Assembly (NCBI GenBank): GCA_038030265.1
Contig: CM075938.1
Coordinates: forward strand, 51,143,189 to 51,207,188
Origin: Corythucha ciliata
Lineage: Eukaryota; Arthropoda; Insecta; Hemiptera; Tingidae
Reading direction: 5' to 3'
Length of the DNA stretch: 64,000 bases
The notes beneath the pieces are model-generated. The model was not told the DNA's origin. It did not search any database and worked only from the letters and a program-made list of their open reading frames with translations. Positions 43,323-55,200 of the stretch are shown here, one piece after another. Positions within the stretch are counted from its first letter, which is position 1; each line of letters opens with the position of its first letter. Position numbers and translations under genes: made by a program.

Positions 43323-46041
43323 GATATTCTGGAGGGGCCGCGCACCGTGGCGAATCGCCTGGCCGACTATTACCATCTCGTGTCTGCCGATATCCACTAT
43401 TCAGAGATATTTCAGGAAGAAAAAAGGCGTATCGAAACGGAGAACATCGACTTTGGAACTGATCCCATTGACGATTATAACTCCCCTTTCACGGCAGTTG
43501 AACTCGAAAAGGTATTAAAGGGCCTTAAGACTGGGAAATCCCCTGGTATCGATGACGTCTCATACGAACTCATCACGCACCTACCACACGCCGCCAAGGA
43601 GCGGCTACTCGACCTGTATAACCTGCTATGGAGAACGGGAGTGTATCCGAAAGCGTGGAAACAGGCGGTCGTGATACCAATCCGTAAGCCCGGGAAGGAT
43701 CCACAGTTGGTTGAGAGCTACCGTCCTAGAGCGCTCACATGTTGTCTGGGAAAAATCTTTGAGTCCCTGGTTAATTATAGGCTTGTAACAAGTTTAGAAA
43801 GGCGGGAACTCCTTGACAAGTATCAGGCAGGCTTTCGGAAAGATCGATCCACGATTGACCTATTGCTGTATTTCTTGAAAGAAGTCACGTAACTGCGGTA
43901 TTCTTTGACGTAAAAAGCGCGTTCGACAGAGTTTGGCGCAGAGGAGCCTTGGAACAACTGAAGGAATGGGGCTTTGGAGGGAATCTCTGCAGGGTGGTGA
44001 AAGACTTCCTGCAGGGTGGACGCTTTAGAGTCAGAATAGGTAACACACTTTCAGACATAAGGTGTCAAGAGAATGGGGTGCCGCAGGGCTCCGTCCTTAG
44101 TGTCACCGTATTCCTGATTGCTATGATCAGGCTATTGGGCGGCTTGACCCCCTCAGTAAAAATTTCGCTCTATGCAGACGACGTAGCTATATTTGCCGAC
44201 CAAGTCCAGATTGACGTTGTTCAGGAAGCAATCAACACCCTTGCGGCAAATGCGGCGAAAAACGGTCTGTGTGGAAGGCGATTCATTTCTGTCGGCTGAG
44301 GAGGCCCCATGACCTTCCACTGTTGACTCTAGAAGGGGAAAACATTGAATATGTCGACAGCCACAAGTTCCTAGGGCTTAGATTTGATAAGGCACTTCGG
44401 TGGAAGGAGCACATCGCGGGGCTGAACGAGAGGTGCAAACGAGACTTAAACCTATTAAAGACCCTTGGGAAACATAAATGGAGCTCTCGTTCGGACTTGC
44501 TGCTAAGGATCTTAGATGCAACCATTCGTGCCAAGATGGATTATGGGGCAGTAGTCTATGCGTCAGCTAGAAAATCGTGGCTTAAACAACTTGACACTAC
44601 TTACCAAAGCGGTATTAGAATAGCCCTGGGTGCCTTCCGAACAACACCTGTAGATGCGCTGTATGTTCTGTCATCCAGGGTACCCCTGGAGTTACGTCGT
44701 CGGCAGCTGTCGCTTCAATAAGCAGCATCCCTAAGGGAGAAGCCGTGGCACTTTCTCAGTGATCTGGCGCACGGACACATGTTTGAAACAGATTCAAATT
44801 TACCAACACGTACCCGCCCCTTCTTTGTCAGGGTCCGGCAGCTTCCGGGCGAGATGGGTTGTGAGCTCTCCGAGCTCTGCTGCCTTCAAGCGTCGCCTGC
44901 GAGCGCATGGGAACTATCGTTACCTGGTTTCAGAAAAGTGGCTCTTGCTAGTCGCAACGATCGTGACATGAACGAAAATGCGCTTGTCTGGGCAGAAAAG
45001 AAGTACCCTGGAGCGTTGCACATCTATACTGTTGGGCACAGATCCGATGCTGGCGCATGTAGCATATGCTACGTCAGAGAGCATCGCTCATGGTTCTCTC
45101 CGCTGCCCGATGATGCTTCGCAGCATACTGCGGACTTGTACGCAATACTAGGGGCACTGGACTACGCAGTTAATCACGCAAGTCCCCATGCGTTTGTGCT
45201 TAGCTGTGCGCATGTCCAACTCGAGTTCAACAGGGATAAGCTAGTCCAACGAATAGCATCAAAAATAGTAGACTGTGTCAATAACGGAAAAACGATTACT
45301 TTTCTATTCGTATCGGCCAGTATGGAGAAACTGGATGAACCAGCAGACGCTGAAGTTAAGGCCTTAGTAGCATCGGCCGTTAACCATCGACCAAAGACAC
45401 CTGCTCCGATTCGACTCGTTGATGAGAAACGAAGGCTGTTCGAAGTTATCAAACGTTGCTGGCAAGATCGCTGGGACAGGTCAACGAGTCTGCTGAAGCA
45501 AACAATCAAGATTGTCGGCACAAAGCAGAAGACAGAAACACACGTGTTAACCAGGAGGGAGGAAGTCATCATAAACAGGTTAAGGTTAGGCCACACCAGG
45601 CTGACCCACGGGTACCATCTGACAAGAGAGCGAAGGCCTCTATGCACAAGGTGTGATGAACGAACTACACTCACCGTGCAACACGTTCTCGCGGAATGCC
45701 CGGTGTATGGAGTAAACTGGAGTAGCCCTAGTTTTCAAAACATCGAACTGGGTGACCTGTAAGCACCGGGAAGTCGCCATCTTGGGGAAGTCCTGGAGTT
45801 CCTGCGGAAAGCGGGCGTCCATAGGCATATATGAAAAAGAGCTCGGATTACAAACGAATTAAAACAGGAATAAAACAGAAGTAGAGACAACGAGTGAAAG
45901 AACTGTGTAAGCCAGATGACGGGCCAATGACCTTGCAGTCGACGCCCTGGGGAGGAGGTTTTAGTGGGTAGGCCCGGATACGGGGAGTCCCACACTCCGT
46001 GCGTAACTGGCATTTCCTCCTCCCTCTCCAAAAAAAAAAAA
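43323..46041 (+). mobile_element. 5'-truncated non-LTR retrotransposon with RNase H region and poly(A)
   Basis: Open segments in successive frames: 43347-43892 (fingers and palm start: LKGLKTGKSPGIDDVSYEL, SYRPRALTCCLGKIFE), then motif A FFDVKSAFDRVW near 43905, motif B GVPQGSVLS and motif C SLYADDVAIF in 43949-44299, then KFLGLRFD in 44269-44721, and an RNase H-like segment with a CxxC-H-C zinc knuckle in 44779-45762. Frame changes near 43890 and 44265, and a stop at 44721, break it. In the RNase H part the usual TDGS reads TVGH, losing the first catalytic Asp. No endonuclease lies upstream, so the 5' end is missing. A poly(A) run at 46030-46041 closes the 3' end. Both flanks are family 1 repeat. 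Fits the I/R1/LOA-type elements. Confidence 0.85.
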
Positions 46042-47480
46042 TTCATGGCTAAAATAAGGAAAAGGCGGGCGGAGACTTAGGGACCTCTTCGAGATTTCCG
46101 CCCCGGGCCCCGATATAGGTGTAGGCCCGCCAGTGATCCTCACGAACCCACGATACGCGGTTTCATCCATTTCTAAATTTTGTCAATTTCCTCCAAAAAT
46201 CGCCCTCAACTGAGAGATTTTTAGTGTCGTTTTCTCTGAGTATTTCGATTTGAGCCGAAAGTATGAGTCCCGTGGAGGTATGCTCAATTGACCAATGTAC
46301 GCGGTTTCCTTCCCAGTATCAGTGAGTGGCCTCCACTGTCCCTTAAATTGGGTAAAAGTGTGCGTTTTGCATTTGTACTCGAATCATCGACTAGCAGCCT
46401 CTACTCTACTCATTCGGAAGGATTTATCGAAAAGAAAATTCTGGATGAATCAGGGATTAATACGAAAAATTGCACCGAAGGTGCGGAGGGGGTAAGGGAG
46501 TATAATAGTAATTTTGTTCTCGGGCAAGGCTATGATGGCTAAAATGTGAAATTACCCCCTCCCATCATCCCAACGAGATTTCAAACTATGACAAATTCCT
46601 ACCTACGTCACTGGCCACAAGATATAGCGGCCAAAAAACTATCGCCGCGCCGGTGATAGCCGAGGGCACAATCATGACCAACTTATAAGCGTGATATTTT
46701 TACAGGGTGTAATTTAAGGTAAATAAATGGTGGGGTTACGGCGTTGACTCCGCGGTCTGTCCTCGGACGTCGAAAAGTAACTTCGATCACAAATATACAA
46801 TTGCAAAATGAAAAATATGAGAATACGTGTTTCCACTCGACTTCTGCCCTCCCCACACACACACACACCTCCAGCACCCTTCCCTGGTCAAATTAACAGG
46901 CGCAGGCTTGGAATGACGCTGAGAAGGAGAAATCGCGAATTTTGGTCAGGAAAGGGTAAAGTCACAAATTTGTCCACCGGACAAACATTTAACGCTCAAA
47001 ATCCCGTCTTTTCGCCGATGATCGAATAAAATTAAAGAAACTACCGACGTTTTTTTAATTAGGAAGACTAGTGCAAAGTTCCGAGTGATACAAAAGTGAT
47101 CTAACGACTAAAATCACAGAAAAGTTGTCGTAATAAATATTACGAGATAATGGAGATTCTACCAACAACCCAAAAGATTAGTGAACAAGTTAATAAATGC
47201 AAAAAACAGTACATTTTTTTTTCCTTTACGATCTAAAAACGTTTAAGTAGTAACGACTGTGATAAATAACAGTAATAAAAACTATAAAAGTTATACAATA
47301 ACACAGCACAATGATAAGCAACAATATCATTATGATGAAAAACACAATACTGATAGGTAAAACTTACAGTTAAGGTCAACGAATAAAATTTCCAAACGAG
47401 AATAATCAGTACAAAAATATACATTATCTAAATCTATACGTGCAACAATTGGTCAGTTCATTTTGGGAAAAAGCTCTTTT
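46042..47480. other. Spacer between the retrotransposon and the sorting nexin gene
   Basis: Starts with a short family 1 piece (to about 46070). The rest has no recognised gene; the end near 47480 should contain the sorting nexin 3' UTR. No clear minus-strand AATAAA was found. Confidence 0.35.
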
Positions 47481-48403
47481 TTAACGGTCAACACCGCCGT
47501 CGACATGGTCGGCGGCTTGACAGCCCTCGGGTAGAAGATCGCGAAGAACGAGTCGAAGCAGTGGGATTGAGTCGTTGACGGCGTAGCCGCGTTGTCTAAG
47601 GCTTGCCACATGGTCTTCGAGGGTCGATGTCGAATCGGGTCGTCCGCAATTTTTTGAAACGTCGATGGCGATGTTCAATAGTGGAACATAGTACCTTTTG
47701 GTGGTGGTGGTGGAGGATCAGGGGGGGGGGGGTGAGAAAAACGTTCGGGGTTGCAAAATTACACGACTCATAATGGCGTGGGCGGGGCTGGGGAGGACGA
47801 TTTTGGGGGGTGTTTTTACTTGAGAAGGTCGGCATCGCTGACGCCCTGGTAGCGACGAACGGCCAGACCCACTAAATCCGATGTTCTCGGGTCGTTGAGT
47901 CGTTTACACAGGCAGATGAGTAGACAAAGATTTTGTAAAACTGAAGGAGACCGGTCGGTGTGTAATTTGTTCATAACTCGGAAGCAGTTTTCCACCAGAA
48001 ATGTCGCCTATACAAATTTATATTTTATAATATTAATAAAAGCACTCGAAAGGACTTCAACCCCCCCTACCTCAAAGTACTGTTCATCTAAAATGAGTTT
48101 CAAAGCGTCCGACAATTCGCGCTTTTGCATGAAATTCCTCACGTCGGTTGACTGTCTCAATTGAGTCACCGAGCCGATTTTGTCCAAGAACAGTTCAAAA
48201 CCTTGACAACGGCTCGTTATAATGGCCGGAGTGAAGTTACCGACGAGGGCCTTCCTTGGAAAGTCGATCGACTGGAAATGAGCGGGGTACTGGCGTTTGA
48301 GAGCGACGTACAGGGCGTGAAATTCGGAGTAGCGACGTTCGAGTATCGCCGGTTGTGAATCTTCGTGGTCATCGGTTAAAACTCTCACCATGACGGTGTA
48401 CGC
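47481..48403 (-). CDS. SNX20/21: Exons 3-5 of the sorting nexin
   Basis: Exon 3 (48403-48071) has most of the PX domain; exons 4 and 5 have the helical C-terminal domain ([35 protein letters not shown]). The last intron contains GGT and poly-G runs. Confidence 0.88.
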
Positions 48404-49227
48404 CTGGGATATTATTAAAAATAAATGAAGCTCGTTTGGACTACTATTAAACTATTAAAACCTTTATAAAAGTGTAAGCATGCACTTGGGTGTCCACTGT
48501 GAAACGGGCGGGGGGGGGAGGTCTCTGTACACTCAGACACCCGCCCTTCCACCCGTCATCATGGACCCATCAAGACTCCACTTAGAGAAATCACACGAAT
48601 ACGCATTAACACGTGATCGAACTTCGTTCATAAAATCGTATTTATAGTTTGACGCCATAAAAAACATGCCCTGTGAGTTAATAACGCTCCAATTAGGACA
48701 ATGCGGAAACCAAGGTATCGCCGTCAATTTACGCTATTATGTGACCGTTTTAACCTATTTTGTTTAGTTGGATTCGAATTTTGGAAGAAAATATGCTCGG
48801 AGCACGCTATCGGGCCTGATGGAATGCTTCTTGGCTCCTCGTTAGACGCATCTGACAGAAAAGAAGTGTTTTTTTACCAGGTTGACTGTCATTTTATACG
48901 GGCAACATACGGTATAGGCCCGCTGTAATAATACATTTGTTTGGCGCCGCAGGCAGACGATGATCAGTTCATTCCAAGAGCGATTCTCCTCGACTTGGAG
49001 CCAAGAGTCATTCAGTCGATCAAAACGTCGGAATATTCGAATTTGTACAACCACGAAAATATTTACTTGTCGAGAGAGGGCGGCGGAGCGGGCAACAACT
49101 GGGCCTGTGGCTATGCTCAGGGTGCGAAACTGAGCGATCATATTTTCGACGTTATTGACCGGGAGGCGGAAAATAGTGAAAATCTTGAGGTACGAGGGCT
49201 GAAAATCGCCGTAATAAGAATTTTATA

Positions 49228-49272
<45 letters not shown>

Positions 49273-52200
49273 GTAGCACCTCATTTTAAGGGGTTCGTGC
49301 TGTGTCATTCTATTGCCGGAGGCACTGGATCGGGCGTTGGATCATTTCTTATGGAACATTTATCCGAGCGGTATCCAAAAAAAATGATTCAAACGTTCAG
49401 CGTTTTTCCTAATCAGAACGAAATAAGGTAATAAAAAAAAAAATAGTCTGTCAATGACACAAAATCTGCCTCTTTGCCAACTCGCAAAATGTTAGCGACG
49501 TTGTCGTTCAACCGTACAATTCGATACTGACGCTCAAACGACTGACGACATCGGCCGACTGCGTCGTCGTTTTAGACAACACCGCTCTCAACAGGATAGT
49601 CACCGAACGAATCAACAACACTGAATCACCGACATTCTCTCAAGTAAATTCCCTCGTTTCAACCGTTATGTCAGTCTCCACCACTACGTTAAGGTTTGAT
49701 GTGATTGCGGGGGGGAAGGGGGGGGGGTTAACGCGCCCAATGGGGTCGTGACCCAACGTTTTTTTTTTCCTCCCACCAGATATCCAACGTACACGTTTAA
49801 CGATCTGGTCGGTCTCGTTGCACCGCTGATTCCAACGCCGCGTCTTCATTTTTTAACCACGGGCTACACGCCGTTGGTTGGTTCGATCGATGTTAGTAAA
49901 CAAGCGTGCACGGGGAATTCTTTGGTTCACCATTTTTAATTTCCGCCCATTTTTATTTATTTATTTTTTTTAAAGGTTCCCAGCGTGAGGAAAACGACAG
50001 TTTTGGACGTAATGCGACGACTTTTACAACCACAGAACATGATGGTTTCATCAATGATGAATGCAACACCGGAGCATTGTTACATTTCAATTCTTAACAT
50101 CATTCAAGTAAGAGCATGAAATTAGGCAAAATGCTAATTTTATGTTTAGGTACATGAGCTTAGCCAGGATAGGAAAAGGGGGGAGACGGTGGGTATCGGC
50201 CTACGCATGGGGGGGGGGTGGCGGGACAGAAGATCACGGGGACACGTCCAACCCTCTCGAAACTGCATGCAAAAAGCTGTAGCCGTAGGAGCCTACATTG
50301 TCCGTCTTCCGTCGTTGAGGTGCAGTACCTTTCAAGAAGTCCAATACCCGGTTGACATCATTTTTCGGTATAATACACAGTATAATCGTCCACATAGCGA
50401 CGAGCCTAGAAGGTGACGCCATGATCCTCACGCGGCCTCTGCAGAAATGGCTCTTCCAAATGTTGTAAAAGGCTTCGAAGGATGGCTAAGGTTGGGTTAC
50501 CAATTCCCAGACCATCTAGCTGTTTATACATATTCCCATCGTGCTGGAAATAATTCTGACATACTACTGTCATGAGGATGCTGCCAAACACGTGGCCCCC
50601 GAAAAGCTTAAATAAGGAAAATTGAGGATTTTTAGGTTCTCTATTCATGGACGTAGCTATGTGAAAAGGTTGGACGAGTTTGGCTCCTTCCTAAAGAATT
50701 TCAGTCTCTGCTCCTAACGTTGCTAGTGATGATAAATCAGCCAAGAGTTTGGGCTGTGCTTGGGATTGGGTTGAGCCCCGACGGCGCTTCTGGTGTCTCA
50801 AATTTTGGAAAATTCGCGCCTTCTTGAGGATAATTCGCAGCTAAAATGAAGAAAATACACTGCCCCCTGTTCGTTAGGTCCTGAAGCACACAGAAGCTGC
50901 ACAGCTCGTCAAAGTGCAGCTTGCTGGCGTGGCAAAAACTTTGGAAAAAGCGCTTAATATTCGTGGCCATAACTGCGAGAAAGCGCTGATTCGTGGTCTC
51001 ACGATCCGAAAAAATCGCTGATTCGCGGTGTATGGAGGCCATTCTACGGCTAAAATGTAGAAATCAACGCGAAAGTGACGTTTTTGAGCCTAGTACTATA
51101 GCCCGTCAAGAAGAACATGAACCCGCGGCCAGCGCTCTCTCATTCGATTAGTTGCAACTTTTCTTCCTTCTACTTTCGTTACCGAATTGTTTGTCCCACT
51201 GTTTACCAAGGATAAGTATTATTATCAAGGCGAATTTCCATCGAGGAGATTAGGAAAAACAGCTATAGGGGCTGATCACAGAAGGGCGAGGTCCACGTTT
51301 AACTTGACGGGCTATAATTCGCTGCTAAAAATGAGAATAACGATTAATCTGCGGCCAAAATTGCGGAAAACGCCAATTCATGGCTAAAATTTAGATAATT
51401 CGTGAATTCACGGGTTAGAAAGCGCTACTGCACTGCTAAAATTGAGTAAAAACGCTAGTTCACGGCTAAACTTAAGGAAAATCACGAATTAGCGAACAAA
51501 TACATACGCGTACACTAAAACTTTCAACTTGAATACAATCGCCTTCGCGTCTTCTGAAGACAACTTTGTGGCTAAAACTGAGAAAAACGCCAAATGCATG
51601 GCTAGAAGTAAAAAAAAACCGCAGATTCGTGGCTAGAGCTGAGAAGAAGCGCTAATCTATAGGTGTAAAATTGCTACTTTGCGGATTGAAAAAAATCAAT
51701 ATTTGTCCTGGCCAAAATGAGGATAAAGGCTCATTTTCAGCCTAAATTGTGAAAAAAAACTAATTCGATGCTACAAATGAAAAAAAAATCGCCAATTTGC
51801 AGATAAAATTGCGTAATACGCCAATTCGTCGCTTAAACTGAAAAAAATCGCTAATTCACGAGTTAGAAAACTAGTACGCTGCTAAAACGAAGAAAAAGCA
51901 CTAGTTCGCGGGTAAAATTGAGGAAAATCACGATTTCACGGCCAAATGAATTGTGAATAATTTCAATTTGGATCAAACGTTGAAAATTTACCAATTCGCG
52001 GCTTCTGAAGGCAACTTTGAGGTTAAAATTGAGAAAAAGCGCAAAAAAAACGCTGATTTGAGGCTGAGATTCATAGCGCATCTAATATAGCGATGCTAAT
52101 ATCGAGGAAATTCTGGTTCAAACACTCTTTATCATAATTGACCGGTGACTTCGTGAAGTTAAATGAAGATAGCACATCTTTTAGGTATGCGGACGACTCA

Positions 52201-55200
52201 ACCATAATTAACACGCTCAGCATATCTCGATTTGGCCCTGGCGCGGTCCGTGGCAATTGTTTTTGAGCCAACCACGGACAATTATTGTTTGAGGGGGGGG
52301 GTGACATTCCCAAAAAATAGGTCCCCCCCCCCCGCGAAATTTGGTTGATGAAAAGGAGCCACAATCCCACGAAATATCATTTTTAAAGAGTCAAAATGGC
52401 GAATTTCGGTTTTTTTTTGGGCCAAAGGGCGAAATTTCACATTTCTGGCCCAAGACATAAAAAATGCTTATTTTGGGGCCTAATTTGGTTACTGAGCCAA
52501 CACCCGTCTCACGTCTCAAATCTGGTTTTTCAAGGAGCTAAACCCGCGAAATTTCGTGCTTTTTTGGAGCCAAAAGCAATTGGTTTTTATCGAGAGTCAA
52601 CCAGACGAAAGGATCGTGACCCGCGATCGGATTGTTCTTTTTTGTCTCGAGTGCCATCCACAGGAAATTGCTTTTTTTAACAGTCAACCTCGTAAAATTG
52701 CCTTTTATAAGTTTTAAAACCGGGAAATTTTGTTTTTGGGATAAGCCTCGAAAATGTTGGCGGGTTTGGGACAAGGTCCCCAACATCAGGTGAAACCAGC
52801 GATTTTTTTTATACATTTTTTATTTTATTTTTTAATTTTTATAAGCCAATCCACTAACATGGTTTTTATAATGAGTCTACGAAATTCGTTTTTTCCCTAG
52901 CCAGAACCGTTAAATTGTTCTTTGGGGCAGCCAACATCGTGAAATTGCTTCGTTTTAAAGAGTCATAACGGCGGAAAATGTGTTTTTTTCGACTACAAAA
53001 CTTTTTTTATTCTTTTAATTTAAAGGTTTTTGGAGAGAGCGAAACCAGCAAAATTTGGATTTTAAAAGATCCAAGAATCACAATTTTGCGGATCTGGGCT
53101 GTTTCTAGAGCCAAATTCCGCGGTGTTGGCTCATAAGAAAAACGGTCATTTTTCCTGGGCCAAAAAAAAATCTCACGTTGTCGTAGCTCTTGAACTATGA
53201 AATTCGAGGGGCTGACTAATTTAAAACCCAATGTGGCAGGTTTTGGCCCATTCCAAGGCCGAATTTCACTGGGTTTGGCGGGTAAGAAGAGCAATTTTGC
53301 AAATTTAGCTCGCTCAAAACAGCGTTGACCCCAACGGGTCAACTCTGGGACTCAAAGACCAAGAATCCACAGATCAAGGCCTTAAAAGTCAACGAACCCG
53401 AAGATTTTAGGACCCACAACCCGTTACAGTTGGTTCGGATCTCTGGAAAAGGCTTATTGAATATTATATTAAAAAATGTTATATTAAAAAAAAACAATTT
53501 TGTGGACTTGGTTAACAAAAAATTCAAAATTTTGGGGATTTCACTCATTTAAAAAAGCAATTTGTTGGGACTTGGGGTCGTTCAAAAAACCAAATTTTGC
53601 GTCGTCTCAAAAGAATTCAATTTCGTAGGGCTGAATCTTTAAAAATCAATTTTGCAGGATTTGCTTCTTTTTTTTTTTAATTGAGGTTGGGTCCTCAAAA
53701 GTGCAAAATCGCGGGGTCGGTTAAAAAAAAAAGTCGGCGATTTTAGGCACTTCCGCATATTTTGCCCAAATGGCTACTTTTAAAAGCAATTTTGCCGGCA
53801 TGACTCCCGAAAAACCTCGGTTCTCGAAAAAAAGAAAAAACACACATTTTTGGGGTTTGCCTCTTTTAAAAATCAATTTTGTGTGTGTAATTTGGCTCCT
53901 TCACAAAAGGTTTTCCCTTTAAAAATCAATCTGCGGGGCAGACTACCAAAAACAGCAATTGTTGGTTCTTTATAAAAAGCAATTTTGAGCCTCCGGCTCC
54001 CAGGAAAACCAATTTCGAGGGGTTGAACCAGGATTGTGCCTTCTTCCCGCCCCGGTGGAACGCCCTTTAAATACCGGGAATGCCGGACTGGGCGGCCGGA
54101 AAGTGACCCGGCACGTGCAGGTCCTGGTTATATCTCCACCCGAGCCGTTAAAAAAAAGAAATTTGCGGGTTTACCTCTTTAAAAAACCATTTCCTGAAGT
54201 TGGTTTACAACAAAATACAAAATTTTGCGTATTTGGCTCGTTTAAAAAAGCAATTTTTCATGGACTTGAGCTCGTCGCGGAGACGTAATGAAAAAAAAAA
54301 AAAAAAAAAAAGCGATTTTTAGCACTTCCCAAAATTTCGCCGACACGGCTATTTTCAACAAAAGCAATTTTTGCGACTGTGGCTCCCGGAAAAACCAATT
54401 TCCCGGATTTGGTTCTCGAAAAAAAACAAAGAAAAATAAATTGAAATTTTGCGCATTTGCTTATTTTAAAAAACAATTTCATGAGGTTGGATAACGAAAA
54501 ACAGCAATTTTGCGGGTTTTGAGCGTTTAAAAAAGTCATTTCGAGGAATTGGGCTCCTTCAAAAACCAATGTCACCACGTTAAAAAGCGGAGTTGGCTCT
54601 TTTGTGTGATTGGATCTGAAAAAAAAAAAAAGAAAAAAAAAAGGGAAGCCTCGGAGTTGGCTTTTAAAAAACAATGTTGGTCGTGTCACTTTTACGGACC
54701 AGATTTCGCTGAGTTGGCTGTTTTTAAATGCAATTTTGCGGTCCGGTTTACGGAAAAACGATTGTATCGTGGGTTTTTTTGGCTCTTTTGAAAAGTCTAA
54801 TTTTGCAGGGTTTGGGTTGGGTTGGCGTCGCCTCTCCCCTCACAATCAAATTGCGAAGTTGTTTCTTCAATTTGTACTGTATAGAAAAACAATATCGCGG
54901 TGTTGGCACACTTATTGAGGGTTAGCACACAAATTGCGTGGGTTCGATATCGAAAAAAAAAAGAAAATTGTGTGATTTTGGCTCGTTTAGGCTCTAAGAA
55001 ATAAAAAACAGCAATTTTGTGGGTTTGGCTCTTCGAAATAAACAATTTCACCTTCACGGTTTGCTTCTTTAAAAAGCAATTTGGCCGATAGAGGTTTGAA
55101 TAGTTATTAAAACATCAATTTCACGGGGTTGTGGCCTAGAGAAAAAAGAATGAATTTCGTGAGCTAGGGATCGACTCTCAAAATGGAACAAGACAACACC

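Noticed and set aside
48462..48658. Alternative first exons for the sorting nexin at 48658-48541 and 48496-48462, which also splice in phase and would put its start codon 7 bases from that of gamma-tubulin
   Set aside because: They give no PX-domain start, while the exons at 58522-58864 supply [12 protein letters not shown] and join cleanly to AYTVMVRV. The phase match is taken as chance, though it could be an alternative promoter.
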